A DNA stretch of 64,000 nucleotides from Sycon ciliatum. Lineage: Eukaryota > Porifera > Calcarea > Leucosolenida > Sycettidae. Below the pieces are notes generated by a model that saw nothing but the letters and a program-made list of their open reading frames with translations, was not told the DNA's origin and searched no databases. The stretch spans positions 45,485,729-45,549,728 of the forward strand of contig NC_088645.1 in assembly GCF_964019385.1 (NCBI RefSeq), in the 5' to 3' direction. The number at the start of each line of letters is the position of its first letter. The stretch's first letter is position 1. A program made the translations under genes and the position numbers. Of the stretch, positions 1 to 11,388 are shown piece by piece.

Positions 1-475
1 TCGATCGTAGCGAATTGGAAAACTCATGGTGAATTTGCTTCCACTCCAAGGCAATGTCGAGGTATGAAGGGTGCTTGTACTGCCTTCCAAAGTGAAGAGG
101 AGATGAACATGGCTTTGCATAGCTGTTGTTCTATGCCAACTTTACCTACTCTTGCTGGTACCGTAGTGGCATATTGCAAATTTCGTGGACGAACAACTCT
201 AGTCACTAGTGGCTAGTGAGCAACACTAACAGGTGAGATTTTTCAATTCGACAAAAATTGTTTTTGTTTGAGAACTGGCAGTGGCAGTCATTAGACTCAG
301 TAGGTGTCTTTGCTGCTTCTTTCCCTTCATTGGTAGGGTTGTGCTTGAATAGTACAAGTGCTTGAAGTAAAATAAAATAAATAGAACATGTGGAACATAA
401 ATCTAATCAAGCATCAGTACATGTATTGCGAATTTCAACTTCAAAGCACATGAAATCACAATGATCACGAAGTTT
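1..475. repeat. Left arm of a long inverted repeat (cut by window edge)
   Basis: The sequence from base 1 to about 475 reappears reverse-complemented at about 1395-1842, with roughly 900 bp between the arms. The match starts with TCGATCGTAGCG at base 1, which pairs with CGCTACGATCGA at 1831-1842, and weakens near 475/1395. The arm probably continues left of the window. It may be the terminal arm of a foldback DNA transposon or a local inverted duplication. No transposase was recognised between the arms. Confidence 0.8.
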
Positions 476-493
476 ATGTAATCAGGAGTACAC

Positions 494-745
494 CCTGTGT
501 TCAACGAACACATACACACATGCTGTATTGTGCACACACATGTACACATGTGCGTGCAGCCCCACCCCATCCCACAGACACACGCATGCAGCGCGCACAT
601 CCATACACATGTGCGTGTACCCCCCCCCCCAACACACACACATTCCTACCCATACACATGTGCGTCCCCCCCCCCCCACACACACACGTGTGCACATACA
701 GATACACAAACACACACGCACGAACACACACACACAAGATACGTG
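494..745. repeat. AC-rich microsatellite with C-runs
   Basis: Impure (AC)n tract with ACATGTGCGTG words and two runs of nine or ten C. It lies in the spacer of the inverted repeat. Every open frame through it is low-complexity Cys/Val or His/Thr sequence. Confidence 0.9.
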
Positions 746-922
746 TAAGTGTACATGGTCTTCCTGGTGCAGATGCTGAGCCAGCACAATGGAAAATACC
801 TCCATCAAGATGCTTTATCAAGTGTTGTGATAATGGCACTGTTTGTTTGTTTTTACAAAGAAGTGTGGGAAAGACTACAATGCATTATAATTCATAATTG
901 TTCTTTGCCTTGTACTGTGCAG

Positions 923-1090
923 ACCAGAATGCTTCGCTATCAACTCCTGGCTTTCCATCGGCATGGTGTTCAGCTGCAGCGGCATCTGGTCCGGGGAGTT
1001 CAAGTTGCTGGATGGCTGCACTGACACAGGATGGGTTTGCGTTGGCAATGCGATACGGCAGTCATCCCACATCACGAGCTACATGTTTAT
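923..1090 (+). CDS. Possible single exon, unrecognised
   Basis: A pyrimidine-rich stretch ending in AG at 921-922 is followed by an open frame that reads PECFAINSWLSIGMVFSCSG and on through LLDGCTDTGWVCVG, up to a GTAATT donor-like site near 1091. The peptide contains five cysteines and no low-complexity sequence. It lies inside the spacer of the inverted repeat, so it may be captured or element-derived. The minus strand is also open across most of it. No family was recognised. Confidence 0.2.
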
Positions 1091-1394
1091 GTAATTTATA
1101 TTGTCGCTCGTCCAGCAACGTCAAGGCTCTGCATGTTAACACAGGAGAACACCATAATACTACTCAGGGGATAATAATTTTGGATATCAATTTCGCGACA
1201 ATTATTAGATTCACACAATATTCACAACGTATGCAACACGATGCTGTCTATTGACACTACTTCAAACTGAAGTGCTCACTACTCCTCTCCCGTTTTCATC
1301 TCCCTCTACCTTATGAATACTCTGCATTACTGGTTTCGTTTCTACCCTTTCCATTGCTGCCAGCTCCCAGTTTTTTTCAATGCGCAGCACCACC

Positions 1395-1842
1395 TTGACA
1401 GTCATTTTTGTGATTTGATGTACACATACTTTGAAGTTCAAATTCGAATTACATGATCAGATTTTTGTTCCACATTTTCTATTTATTTTTACTTCAAGCA
1501 CAACCCTACCGATGAAGGGAAAGAAGCAGCAGAGAGACACCTACTGAGTCTAATGACTGCCACTGTCAGTTCTCAAACAAAAACAATTTTTGTCGAATTG
1601 AAAAATCTCACCTGTTAGTGTTGCTCACTAGCCACTAGTGACTAGAGTTGTTCGTCCACGAAATTTGCAATATGCCACTACAGTACCAGCAAGAGTAGGT
1701 AAGTTGGCATAGAACAACAGCTATGCAAAGCCATGTTCATCTCCTTTTCACTTTGGAAGGCAGTACAAGCACCCTTCATACCTCGACATTGCCTTGGAGT
1801 GGAAGCAAATTCACCATGAGTTTTCCAATTCGCTACGATCGA
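1395..1842. repeat. Right arm of the long inverted repeat
   Basis: Reverse complement of 1-475 with scattered differences and small indels. Landmarks include CTCACTAGCCACTAGTGAC near 1623, which mirrors the left arm near 210. The arm ends abruptly at GATCGATC near 1842. Confidence 0.8.
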
Positions 1843-2213
1843 TCTCGGGGTGATGATCGTGTCTTCTTCATCACCACTGCAGCCTGGACAGCCTTCGGGA
1901 AGACATGTGTCACTCTCCTGCTCAACAGATCCCTACATCTAGATTTGGTTACCGTCAGGGAACGAAACAGAGCTGCAAAACACCAAAGTAATTGTTTTCT
2001 TCCATTCAATTACACTGCTGAACATGCACAGCATGGTGACAGCTAAGCAGTACGCACGTCATCAAGGCCAATTTCCAAATATGGGAGGTGTTATTTATGA
2101 AATTTGACACAGTTCCTCTTCTCTGATCGGCTCGAGACATAGCTCATCGGAATCAGTGCCCAATTCTCCTTCGGATAAGCCATACTTATTTTTGGCGTTC
2201 AGTTTCCCTTTAA
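1843..2213. other. Unassigned interval
   Basis: Unique-looking sequence between the inverted repeat and the ankyrin units. No supported exon, RNA or repeat was seen. Confidence 0.5.
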
Positions 2214-2439
2214 AAGATGTGTTTCCCCACAGTGATTTGATACTTGGCATAGAGAAACTAGATTGATGGGAGCCTCTTTGAAAGAGATCTTGGCTACTCC
2301 CTGAAGAGAATGTTTTGCTATTTCATTCACATCTAGAATGTTCGAATATTGAAGCAGTATGTTTGTTTCAGTGCTACTAGTGTGGTGTTGTTCATCTTTT
2401 CTGATCCTGAACTTATTTGCTTTTGTTCACAACCTTCAG

Positions 2440-2541
2440 TGTCAAAAGACGCCTCTACATTATGCTGCGCAGAGTGTCTTTGATAGCCGAGGTATGAAGC
2501 TGTTGCTATCCAGCGGTGTAGACCTAAACGCAAGGGATGAG
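2440..2541 (+). CDS. Ankyrin-repeat exon 1
   Basis: A 102-nt exon, phase 0 at both ends. The acceptor is CACAACCTTCAG and the donor is GAG|GTAAGT. Its 34 codons run from CQKTPLHYAAQ to LLLSSGVDLNARDE. This matches the ankyrin consensus (TPLHxAA, then LLLxxGADxNA), one full helix-turn-helix-loop repeat that normally mediates protein binding. The position usually occupied by the conserved Gly after AAQ is replaced by a diverged stretch (SVFDSRG). Confidence 0.75.
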
Positions 2542-3130
2542 GTAAGTTGACTGATTCAGTAACCAGTGCAATGAAGTGCAGGCATACGACATTGTGTTGT
2601 GGAGGTGTTCTATTCTTGATTCACATTACATGACATATATACCACAATACCTGCCTGTACATTATCTAATGTAGTGTAATGAGTGTACGGTGATGGCAGA
2701 CTCTTCCATAACGTCACATTCCAGTCTTTCATGTGAAAATGAGGTGCAGCTCAAACGCAGGTCATCAGTTAGGTGCTGGTCAAGTGGATGATGCCCAGCA
2801 TGCAATATTCGATTAGTGTAGCTCACCATGTAAACTTACAAAATCCACAATTCCTTGTTTTAAAACGATTTCTCTGTTTTTATCAAGACGAGTGTGAGCT
2901 TCTATAAGATGTGTTTCCCCACAGTGATTTGATACTTGGTATAGAGAAACTAGATTGATGGGAGCTTCTTTGAAAGGGATCTTGGCTACTCCCTGAAGAG
3001 AATGTTGGTTATTTTATTCACATCTAGAACATTCGAATATTGAAGCAGTATGTTTGTTTCAGTGCTACTAGTGTGATATTGTATATCTTTTCTGATCCCG
3101 AACTTTTTTGCTTTTATTCACAATCTTCAG

Positions 3131-3232
3131 TGTCAAAAGACGCCCCTACATTATGCTGCGCAGAATGGCTTTTGTAGCAGAAGTGTTGAACTGTTGCTAT
3201 CCAGCGGTGCAGACCCATACGCAAGGGATGAG
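3131..3232 (+). CDS. Ankyrin-repeat exon 2
   Basis: A 102-nt exon, phase 0-0, between TTCAG and GTAAGT. The peptide starts CQKTPLHYAAQNG and ends VELLLSSGADPYARDE. It is closer to the ankyrin consensus than exon 1 because it keeps the AAQNG turn and the GAD hairpin. Exon and introns look the same as those of exon 3. Confidence 0.8.
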
Positions 3233-3821
3233 GTAAGTTGACTGGTTCAGTAACCAGTGCAATGAAGTGCAGGCATACACCATTGTGTTGTGGAGGTTTT
3301 CTATTCTTGATTCACAATACATGACATGTATACCACAAGATCTGCCTGTACATTATCTAATGTAGTGTAATGAGTGTACGGTGATGGCAGACTCTTCTAT
3401 AACGTCACATTCCAGTGTTTCATGTGAAAATGAGGTGCAGCTCAAACTCAGGTCATCAGTTAGGTGCTGGTCAAGTGAATGATGTACAGCATGCAATATT
3501 CGATTTGTGTAGCTCACCATGTAAACTTACAAAATCCACAATTCCTTGTTTTAAAACGATTTCTCTGTTTTTATCAAGACGAGTGTGAGCTTCTATAAGA
3601 TGTGTTTCCCCACAGTGATTTGATACTTGGTATAGAGAAACTAGATTGATGGGAGCTTCTTTGAAAGGGATCTTGGCTACTCCCTGAAGAGAATGTTGGT
3701 TATTTTATTCACATCTAGAACATTCGAATATTGAAGCAGTATGTTTGTTTCAGTGCTACTAGTGTGATATTGTATATCTTTTCTGATCCCGAACTTTTTT
3801 GCTTTTATTCACAATCTTCAG

Positions 3822-3923
3822 TGTCAAAAGACGCCCCTACATTATGCTGCGCAGAATGGCTTTTGTAGCAGAAGTGTTGAACTGTTGCTATCCAGCGGTG
3901 CAGACCCATACGCAAGGGATGAG
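3822..3923 (+). CDS. Ankyrin-repeat exon 3 (recent copy of exon 2)
   Basis: Same 34 codons, phase and splice sites as exon 2. The surrounding unit appears identical for more than 600 bp, so this is a fresh tandem duplication or an assembly duplication. Confidence 0.78.
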
Positions 3924-4512
3924 GTAAGTTGACTGGTTCAGTAACCAGTGCAATGAAGTGCAGGCATACACCATTGTGTTGTGGAGGTTTTCTATTCTTG
4001 ATTCACAATACATGACATGTATACCACAAGATCTGCCTGTACATTATCTAATGTAGTGTAATGAGTGTACGGTGATGGCAGACTCTTCTATAACGTCACA
4101 TTCCAGTGTTTCATGTGAAAATGAGGTGCAGCTCAAACTCAGGTCATCAGTTAGGTGCTGGTCAAGTGAATGATGTACAGCATGCAATATTCGATTTGTG
4201 TAGCTCACCATGTAAACTTACAAAATACACAATTCTTTGATTTAAAACGATCTCACTGCTTTTATCAAGACGAGTGAGGGCTTAAAAGATGTGTTTCCCC
4301 ACAGTGATTTGATACTTGGCATAGAGAAACTAGATTGATGGGAGCCTCTGTGAAAGAGATCTTGGCTACTCCCGGAAGAGAATGTTTTGCTATTTCATTC
4401 ACATCTAGAATGTTCGAATATTGAAGCAGTATGTTTGTTTCAGTGCTACTAGTGTGGTGTTGTTTACCTTTTCTGATCCTGAACTTATTTGCATTTTGTT
4501 CACAACCTTCAG

Positions 4513-4614
4513 TGTCGAAAGACGCCTCTATATTATGCTGCGCAGAGTGGCTGTGGTGTCAGATATGTGGAGCTGTTGCTATCCAGCGGTGTAGACCCAT
4601 ACGCAAGGGATGAG
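4513..4614 (+). CDS. Ankyrin-repeat exon 4
   Basis: A 102-nt exon, phase 0-0. The peptide starts CRKTPLYYAAQSG and ends VELLLSSGVDPYARDE. The TPLH motif reads TPLY here and the variable middle differs from all other copies, so divergence is concentrated between the AAQ and VELLL motifs. Confidence 0.77.
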
Positions 4615-4962
4615 GTAAGTTGACTGGTTCAGTAACCACTGCAATGAAGTGCAGGCATAGGACATTGTGTTGTGGAGGTGTTCTATTCTTGATTCACATT
4701 ACATGACATGTATACCACAAGATCTGCCTGTACATTATCTAATGTAGTGTAACGAGTGTACGATTATGGCAGACTCTTCTATAACGTCACATTCCAGTCT
4801 TTCATGTGAAAAATGAGGTGCAGGTCAAACGCAGGTCATCAGTTAGGCGCTGGTCAAGTGGATGATGCCCAGCATGCAATATTCGATTGGTGTACCTCAC
4901 CATATGTAAACTTACAAAATACACAATTCCTTGTTTTATGACGATTTCTCTGTTTTTAATAT

Positions 4963-5862
4963 TAGTGCTGAAACGATTACGTTTTTTTCCTTAGTGGCTT
5001 AGCTGATACCAGAACGATCGGCTCATCGGCTAAACGAATATTATTGGAACTACATCAGTACAATAATGTACATTCTGTGAATTTCCAAAAAAATACGATA
5101 GCAAGATCGCCAACGACGGAAAGCGGGCGCATAGATCCTATGATCCCGCAAATAGTCCGTCAGCTGTTCGGACTGACCAGACGATTACAGACAAGACAGA
5201 GGCACCTCACTGGTTGCAACCCCAGAGCTGATGGTGCCCTTCGCCCATGACTTCGCTGACTCCAACAATGAAGTCAGAGAAGCCGGCCAGGGGTGCAGAT
5301 CGGCGGATTTCGACGGATGAGCTGACTTGAGGCGCACCAACAAGTAACTAGTTGCTTTTCCTGTCTATGCTCAAAATAGACCCAGATGCCAGGCGTAGCT
5401 CGTCGTCGAGAAAACTGGTTCGGGAACCGTCGATAGAACGGAAAACATGAAACTGAAGACCACTTTACTGTCTTTAGCTCAAGACTACTCGCACGTGGAG
5501 GGAACTCTAGCCCCTGCAGCTAGTGTAGATTCATACTGAGCCTGCCCGTCCTGCATGCTGTATGTAAGAAAAGTAGTCAGCTCAAAAGACGGCGATGTAG
5601 CGGTGATCGTGTGGATGTTACTCAGATCGCGCTTGTACTTTACACGTACATCGATGTTGCAAGTGTTCAGTCATGTACATATTCGTGTCGTACTCCCAAC
5701 ACTTTCGATGCATGCACGCTTTGTGCGACCCGCAAAAGGGGAGAAATCTAGTACCGAGCGTAAGTACCATTCTACTCGTTTAGCCGATAAATTCGAAATA
5801 ACCGTTCGATCTATTTCTTATCGAGTAAATAAGGAGTAAACGATATAATCGTTTCAGCACTA
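4963..5862. mobile_element. hAT-like nonautonomous DNA transposon
   Basis: A 900-bp insertion in an ankyrin intron. It begins TAGTGCTGAAACGATTA and ends with the reverse complement of nearly the same sequence. Neighbouring units show the uninterrupted intron. The terminal motif fits hAT-type ends, but I could not read a clean 8-bp target duplication. The internal open frame at 5555-5839 shows no transposase motif. Confidence 0.7.
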
Positions 5863-6115
5863 GAACTTTTTATCAAGACGAGTGTGAGCTGAAAAGAAGC
5901 GTTTCCCCACAGTGATTTGATACTTGGCACGGAGAAACTAGATTGATGGGAGCCTCTTTGAAAGATATCTTGGTTACTCCCTGAAGAGAATGTTTGTTAT
6001 TTTATTCACATCTAGAACATTCGAATATTGAAGCAGTATGTTTGTTTCAGCTACTAGTGTGGTATTCAAATCATTTCTGATACTGAACTTATTTGCTTTT
6101 GTTCACAACCTTCAG

Positions 6116-6217
6116 TGTCGAAAGACGCCTCAAAATTATGCTGCGGAGAGTGACAAGCCGGGCAGAGGTGTGAAGCTCTTGCTATCCAGCGGTGCAGACC
6201 TAAACGCAAGGGATGAG
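6116..6217 (+). CDS. Ankyrin-repeat exon 5
   Basis: A 102-nt exon, phase 0-0. The peptide starts CRKTPQNYAAES and ends VKLLLSSGADLNARDE. TPLH is replaced by TPQN, the largest departure from the consensus first helix in the array. The C-terminal half remains canonical. Confidence 0.72.
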
Positions 6218-6805
6218 GTAAGCTGACTGTTTCAGTAACCAGTGCAATGAAGTGCAGGCATACAACATTGTGTTGTGGAGGTGTTCTATTCTTGATTCAC
6301 ATTACATGACATGTATACCACAATACCTGCCTGTACATTATCTAATGTAGTGTAATGAGTGTACGGTGATGGCAGACTCTTCCATAACATCACATTCCTG
6401 TCTTTCATGTGAAAAATGAGGTGCAGCTCAAACTCAGGTCATCAGTTAGGTGCTGGTCAAGTAAATGATGTACAGCATGCAATATTCGATTAGTGTAGCT
6501 CACCATGTAAACTTACAAAATCCACAATTCTTTGATTTAAAACGATCTCTCTGCTTATATCAAGACGAGTGAGGGCTTAAAAGATGTGTTTCCCCACAGT
6601 GATTTGATACTTGGCATGGAGAAACTAGATTGATGGGAGCCTCTTTAAAAGAGATCTTGGCTACTCCCGGAAGAGAATGTTTGTTATTTCATTCACATCT
6701 AGAGCATTCAAGTATTGAAGCAGTATGTTTGTTTCAGTGCTACTAGTGTGGTGTTGTTTATCTTTTCTGATCCTGAACTTATTTGCTTTCGTTCACAACC
6801 TTCAG

Positions 6806-6907
6806 TGTCAAAGGACTCCACTACATTGTGCTGTGGGGAAGGACTTGTTCGGCGGGGATGTGGAGCTGTTGGTATCCAGCGGTGCAGACCCAAACGCAAG
6901 GGATGAG
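6806..6907 (+). CDS. Ankyrin-repeat exon 6
   Basis: A 102-nt exon, phase 0-0. The peptide starts CQRTPLHCAVGKD and ends VELLVSSGADPNARDE. The TPLH and GADPNA landmarks are both present. It is the last intact exon before the hAT-like insertion at 7463 truncates the next unit. Confidence 0.77.
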
Positions 6908-7272
6908 GTAAGTTGACTGTTTCAGTAACCAGTGCAATGAAGTGCATGCATACAATATTGTGTTGTGGAGGTGTTCTATTCTTGATTCACATTACATGAC
7001 ATGTACACCACAATACCTGCCTGTACATTATCTAATGTAGTGTAATGAGTGTACGGTGATGGCAGACTCTTCCATAACGTCACATTCGAGTCTTTCATGT
7101 GAAAATGAGGTGCAGCTCAAACGCAGGTCATCAGTTAGGTGCTGGTCAAGTGGATGATGTACAGCATGCAATATTCGATTAGTGTAGCTCACCATATGTA
7201 AACTTACAAAATCCACAATTTTTTGATTTAAAACGATCTCTTTGCTTATATCAAGACGAGTGACAGCTTAAA

Positions 7273-7462
7273 AGATGTGTTTCCCCACAGTGATTTGATA
7301 CTTGGCATGGAGAAACTAGATTGATGGGAGCCTCTTTGAAAGAGATCTTGGCTACTCCCTGAAGAGAATGTTTGTTTTAAAATCCTTTCATATCTAAAAC
7401 ATACGATAGTTAAAGCAATTTGTTTGTTTCAGTGCTACTAGTATGGTTTTGTATATCTTTTC
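7273..7462 (+). pseudogene. Truncated seventh ankyrin unit
   Basis: The intron sequence of a seventh unit runs to the hAT-like insertion at 7463. After the insertion only about 15 bp of unit-like sequence (TGATCCCGAACTT) is found, and no exon follows. Confidence 0.65.
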
Positions 7463-8858
7463 TAGGGGTGAAACAATTATGCCGAATATTCGAACACTCG
7501 TTTGGATTTTTCAAATATAATCGTACTCGGAATAGATCAGAGTACTCGCTCATACATGGTACATGCATTTACCACAGAAGTCTGCAGTTTCAGAGCAGCA
7601 GTCAGCAGATATTGATGTGCAGACTGTGTGATGAACATTTGTACACGAGTCGAGAGAATCCAAATGACCCACCAACCAATACACCCGACAAAAAGAACTG
7701 CCAATCGGTTCAATCAGGGTTGTATTACTTCCTCCGCGTCATCGAAATTGTCGCAGTTTGACTAGTGACTTGCCACTTGTTACTGACAACTCCATAAGCT
7801 AAACCATTCAAAACTTATTACACAGTATGATAGTCTGAAGACTAGAGTACCGTTCCAGGACAGTTGGACTGAAAGTTTTCATGCAGAGATGAAGTCCTCG
7901 TCGTCGCTGATGTCAATGGACGCAAAAATATCGTTCCGAAATATTTCAAGGAAGGTTGAAAGTTGGTCGCGCCTCATCTCAAACGCTTTGACTATCTCCA
8001 CAGGACAAGAGCTGCTATGCTTGTCGTCTACTAGCTCTGGATGATTTCTACTTCACCACCAACGAAGCCTAGTAAGAATACACGATCATTGCGAGGTCGG
8101 TTGATTACCGTCGGCGGAATCACCTCGATCTTGAAATGAACTTTTTTTAGCCGTGGCATGCCCATATATTTTAGCTGTGTGGTCACAGCTCATGCAGGTA
8201 TGTGTACTATCACGTCCAGCGCGCCCTCTTTTTCAGCAACACTGGTATACCATGGTATGGCACCTGCGCGTCCATCACTAGCACTACGTGTAGAGTCTAC
8301 ACAGCTCTTGCAGGTACAATCATGTACTGAGTGTCTCAGCCAGAGCGACAAATTTTATCGCTGTTGCAGGCATTTAGTTTGCTGACCCCTCGATGTTTCT
8401 CCAAGCGCTGCCACTTGTTCCACGAAGTCATTCTCACCCCAGCTAAGGTAAAACATTGATGAGGCTTGAGTGAATGGCCATAAGCACGAGAAATGTGCAG
8501 TCTGCAACGCCTGACTGATCTCAGCGAGTCGAAATTACCATCGCAGCGACATCAGCGAAGAAATTGCGTCTAGTTCAAAAATTCCAGCTTCCAATAACAG
8601 AAAATAGAACTTTGCCGTCACCCTATACTGATGACTATCGCCTATGTCCGATTCCTTGCCTCTGGTACGAGTGCTGGTGAGTAAATAACCCGTTTTATAT
8701 CAAAAGTCAAACTGCGACAATTTCGATGACGCGGAGGAAGTATGTGATTTTTAAGGCGGTTGGTGTGCGATTTTTAGGATATCAAGAATACTCGAATATT
8801 CGATCGGAGAAAATCAGAGTACTCGAACTCGGGATCTCAGTGCCAACTTTCACCCCTA
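7463..8858. mobile_element. hAT-like element with exact 8-bp target duplication
   Basis: Ends are TAGGGGTGAAA and its reverse complement. The flanking 8-mer ATCTTTTC occurs exactly at 7455-7462 and 8859-8866. The subterminal arms share an inverted block around TTCCTCCGCGTCATCGAAAT (7700s and 8710-8745) and GAATATTCGA words. The element is 1396 bp and no intact transposase frame was recognised, so it is probably nonautonomous. Confidence 0.85.
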
Positions 8859-8866
8859 ATCTTTTC

Positions 8867-10600
8867 TGATCCCGAACTTTCCGTACTCGCGTGATTAGTG
8901 CCCCTTAGGCAATGTTTTTTCAATGTCTATCACAGATGGGGCACTATTCAAGAGAGGGCTTCCTGGAAAGGTCTCCGCGAGAGAAAGAGAATGAGATTGA
9001 CCATGATCCTGATCATAGCCAGCACACTGTATATCCAGCGCTAGAGAGCACCGACGGAACGAAAATGCCTCAAATGCGTCCAATTGCGTCCTGCTTAGGG
9101 GTGCGCGGATTATGCCCGTACGCACCCGATATTATTCTTTTGGGAATTTCCCGCGGAAGTTCGAAAGTATTCTCCAAAAACATCAAAAAATTTCCCCATA
9201 ATTCCCCAAATTCATCCAACAAACGAGCACGAATCGTGCCTTGCGCATGCGCTTTAGTATGCAAAATGGACGGTCAGGCACATGATAACCGATTTGCACT
9301 ATTGGCAGTATTGCTGCATGCAGCATCTACAGATCTACACAGCTACAGCTGTACTTAGGCTGCACGCGCGTGCGAGGGGGCTATAGCGCTGTTGTCCAAG
9401 CGAGTACTACTCATCAAATGCACATGTATGTGCGCCCATGGATGTGTGCTCGTTCTCTGGCAGTTCAATATTGACAGAATTACCCCCAATTTCTTCTGAA
9501 AGTTAATGGATCTGGCAAAAATTGATAGAATTCCCTTAAAATTCCCAAAGTTTCTTAACGATAGCCCCGTATCCTTAATCCTGCTCTAGCTATTTTGTTT
9601 TTCTCGATCCCAGAGTTCCGGTTTTTTGCTGTGTGTACTCTTGAGAATGTCACAAGTGAAACCCTTGCAAATGTGAGTAAATTGGCGTGACGAAAAGTCT
9701 CAAAATTCCTAGTACTGGAGTCATGCTGCGTGCTTTTGAAATCGCCGCAGTCGCGGCGCAACTCACGAGTGATTTATCTCAGGAACCACTGCTCACGATG
9801 TTTTCTACCGACAGGTAAGAGTTTTGTCTTCGACCTGGATATTTCGATTGTTGGAAAATTTTTGCGTTTCAATGCATCGTTTACGACGCATTCAAGTATG
9901 GGGCGGCTCTTTTAATAAAAAGGGCTAACCTTTTGATGGAGTAGATCACAAACTTTTCAGTAGGAATGAAATTCCACCCCTGGCGAGTGAAATTGCCCAT
10001 CCATGTTTGCGCGCAACACTTTGCGAATGCCTGGAAAACCAGAAAACAACAGCTGGACTTCGAAGGGTTAATTTTGCACTGTACTGTAGAAGTGTTCATG
10101 TCCATGTCGATTGTGAATTTGTATGTAGCTTGTGTCACTTGCGACATACGTTTGTTGTTCTCCTCCCATGAGTAAATGTGCATTTTAATATTGTTCTGGT
10201 CGTCTTTGATGTCAGTCTTTTTAGTCCTTTTTTGGTTGTGACTGCTTGCAAAATTAAAAATATCTGCCTATCACTGTGACTCGTATTCTCTGCTTTTTAT
10301 TGGTTTGTCACCAACAGTATCTTCATCCAAAGCTGCAGAGGGTTGACGGGGTGCGATTGGTTTCTGATCCTGGTTATGGACATGCTGTACTTAATATAAG
10401 TACTAACTCTAGTACAATCGTATCTCTTCTAACCAGACCTCCAAGTTGCAGATCCCTTGGTCTACTGGGCTGTTTTGTTGATTTACTGGGGAAACAGTGA
10501 ACAATCGATGGCATTAAAAGGAGCCGTTTACATGACAAAAATAAGCTCGGGCTTATTCAACCCTAGGCTTACGATAAGCTCGCCTTGATCTGTCACCCAG
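8867..10600. other. Unassigned interval
   Basis: Moderately AT-rich sequence with short open frames on both strands and no recognised domain. TTAGGGGTGCGCGG at 9097 resembles a hAT-type end but no partner end was found. A CACCAACAG acceptor-like site near 10317 precedes a short open stretch without a convincing donor. Confidence 0.4.
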
Positions 10601-11192
10601 TTGTCTTAGGCCGCGGTCACACTGCACACTTTTCAGCCATTCGGCCCAAGACGCACGGAAAATGTCCGCCTTTCCATGGTAGCGGCTGAATTCTGCAGCT
10701 TTTCCGCTGCGCATCTTTCAGCATCTTTCAGCCAAAAAACGATCCGGCTGAATTCCGCCAGACGCATTCAGCCGCAGAATCTTGATCATGCTTTTCAATT
10801 GAGTTTCGATCGATCGTCCAATTCTCAGCTGGACTGTCTTTCTCCCGTGGTGTTTTCACGTCCTTTTTGTTGTCCGTGCCTCTTTTGGAACATGTGCTGG
10901 CACGGACAACATTTTTGTCGCCTAGTTGAAGGCGAGGTATCTCGCGACCGTGCTACACAACAGAAGGCCAACCTGTTTGTTGGAGAGAATACTTGGAGTT
11001 GTTCTTTCTCTGTGTAGACGACTTGACAACTGACTCCGAATGACAACTAACAAAATTTAATGGCAACTGACAAGGGAATAATATCCAGGAAAATGGTGCA
11101 CTCATCAGCACAAAAGGTACACGGGTCAGCGATACAATGCCGTCCCAATGGGGACCAGCGCAGGAAGAGTGTACAAAGCGGGTAACTAAAAT

Positions 11193-11388
11193 CAGGGGCG
11201 TCGGAAGGTATTTTAGTGTGGTACGGTCAGCCATCTGAGGTACAATTTACTCGTGGGGGAGGGGTTGCTGACCGGAAAATTTTGGAAATTTAGAGCCTAG
11301 ATCAGTGAATTTTATTGATTCACGGGGCACCGGGGCAAATAGTGGTACGGTCAATACCGTAGTGACAGTAGCGTGTCCAACGCCCCTG
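11193..11388. mobile_element. Short MITE with CAGGGGCG ends
   Basis: 196 bp with terminal inverted repeats CAGGGGCGTCGGA and TCCAACGCCCCTG. A diverged local duplicate near 11513-11600 keeps the flanks (GTACAAAACGAGTGACTAAA, then ATGCATGTGA) without the insert, so an empty site is visible in the same window. The flanks TAAAAT and TAAAT suggest a short target duplication. Confidence 0.65.

Larger units (their letters stand above)
2214..7462 (+). repeat. Tandem array of about 690-bp ankyrin-exon units
   Basis: Each unit opens with a form of AAGATGTGTTTCCCCACAG (about 2214, 2909, 3599, 4288, 5889, 6581 and 7273), contains one exon about 220 bp later, then about 370 bp of conserved intron. Units 2 and 3 (about 2909-3598 and 3599-4288) look almost identical, introns included, so that duplication is very recent. 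The others differ by substitutions and small indels. Unit 4 or 5 is split by the hAT-like insertion 4963-5862. The last unit is cut by the insertion at 7463 and has no exon. The array is part of one host gene on + or a locus making new ankyrin exons. Confidence 0.85.

Noticed and set aside
5555-5839. 94-codon frame in the hAT-like insertion as transposase
   Set aside because: No hAT dimerisation or zinc-finger motifs, and the element is too short.
9097-9560. hAT-like element starting TTAGGGGTGCGCGG
   Set aside because: No matching inverted end or duplication found downstream.
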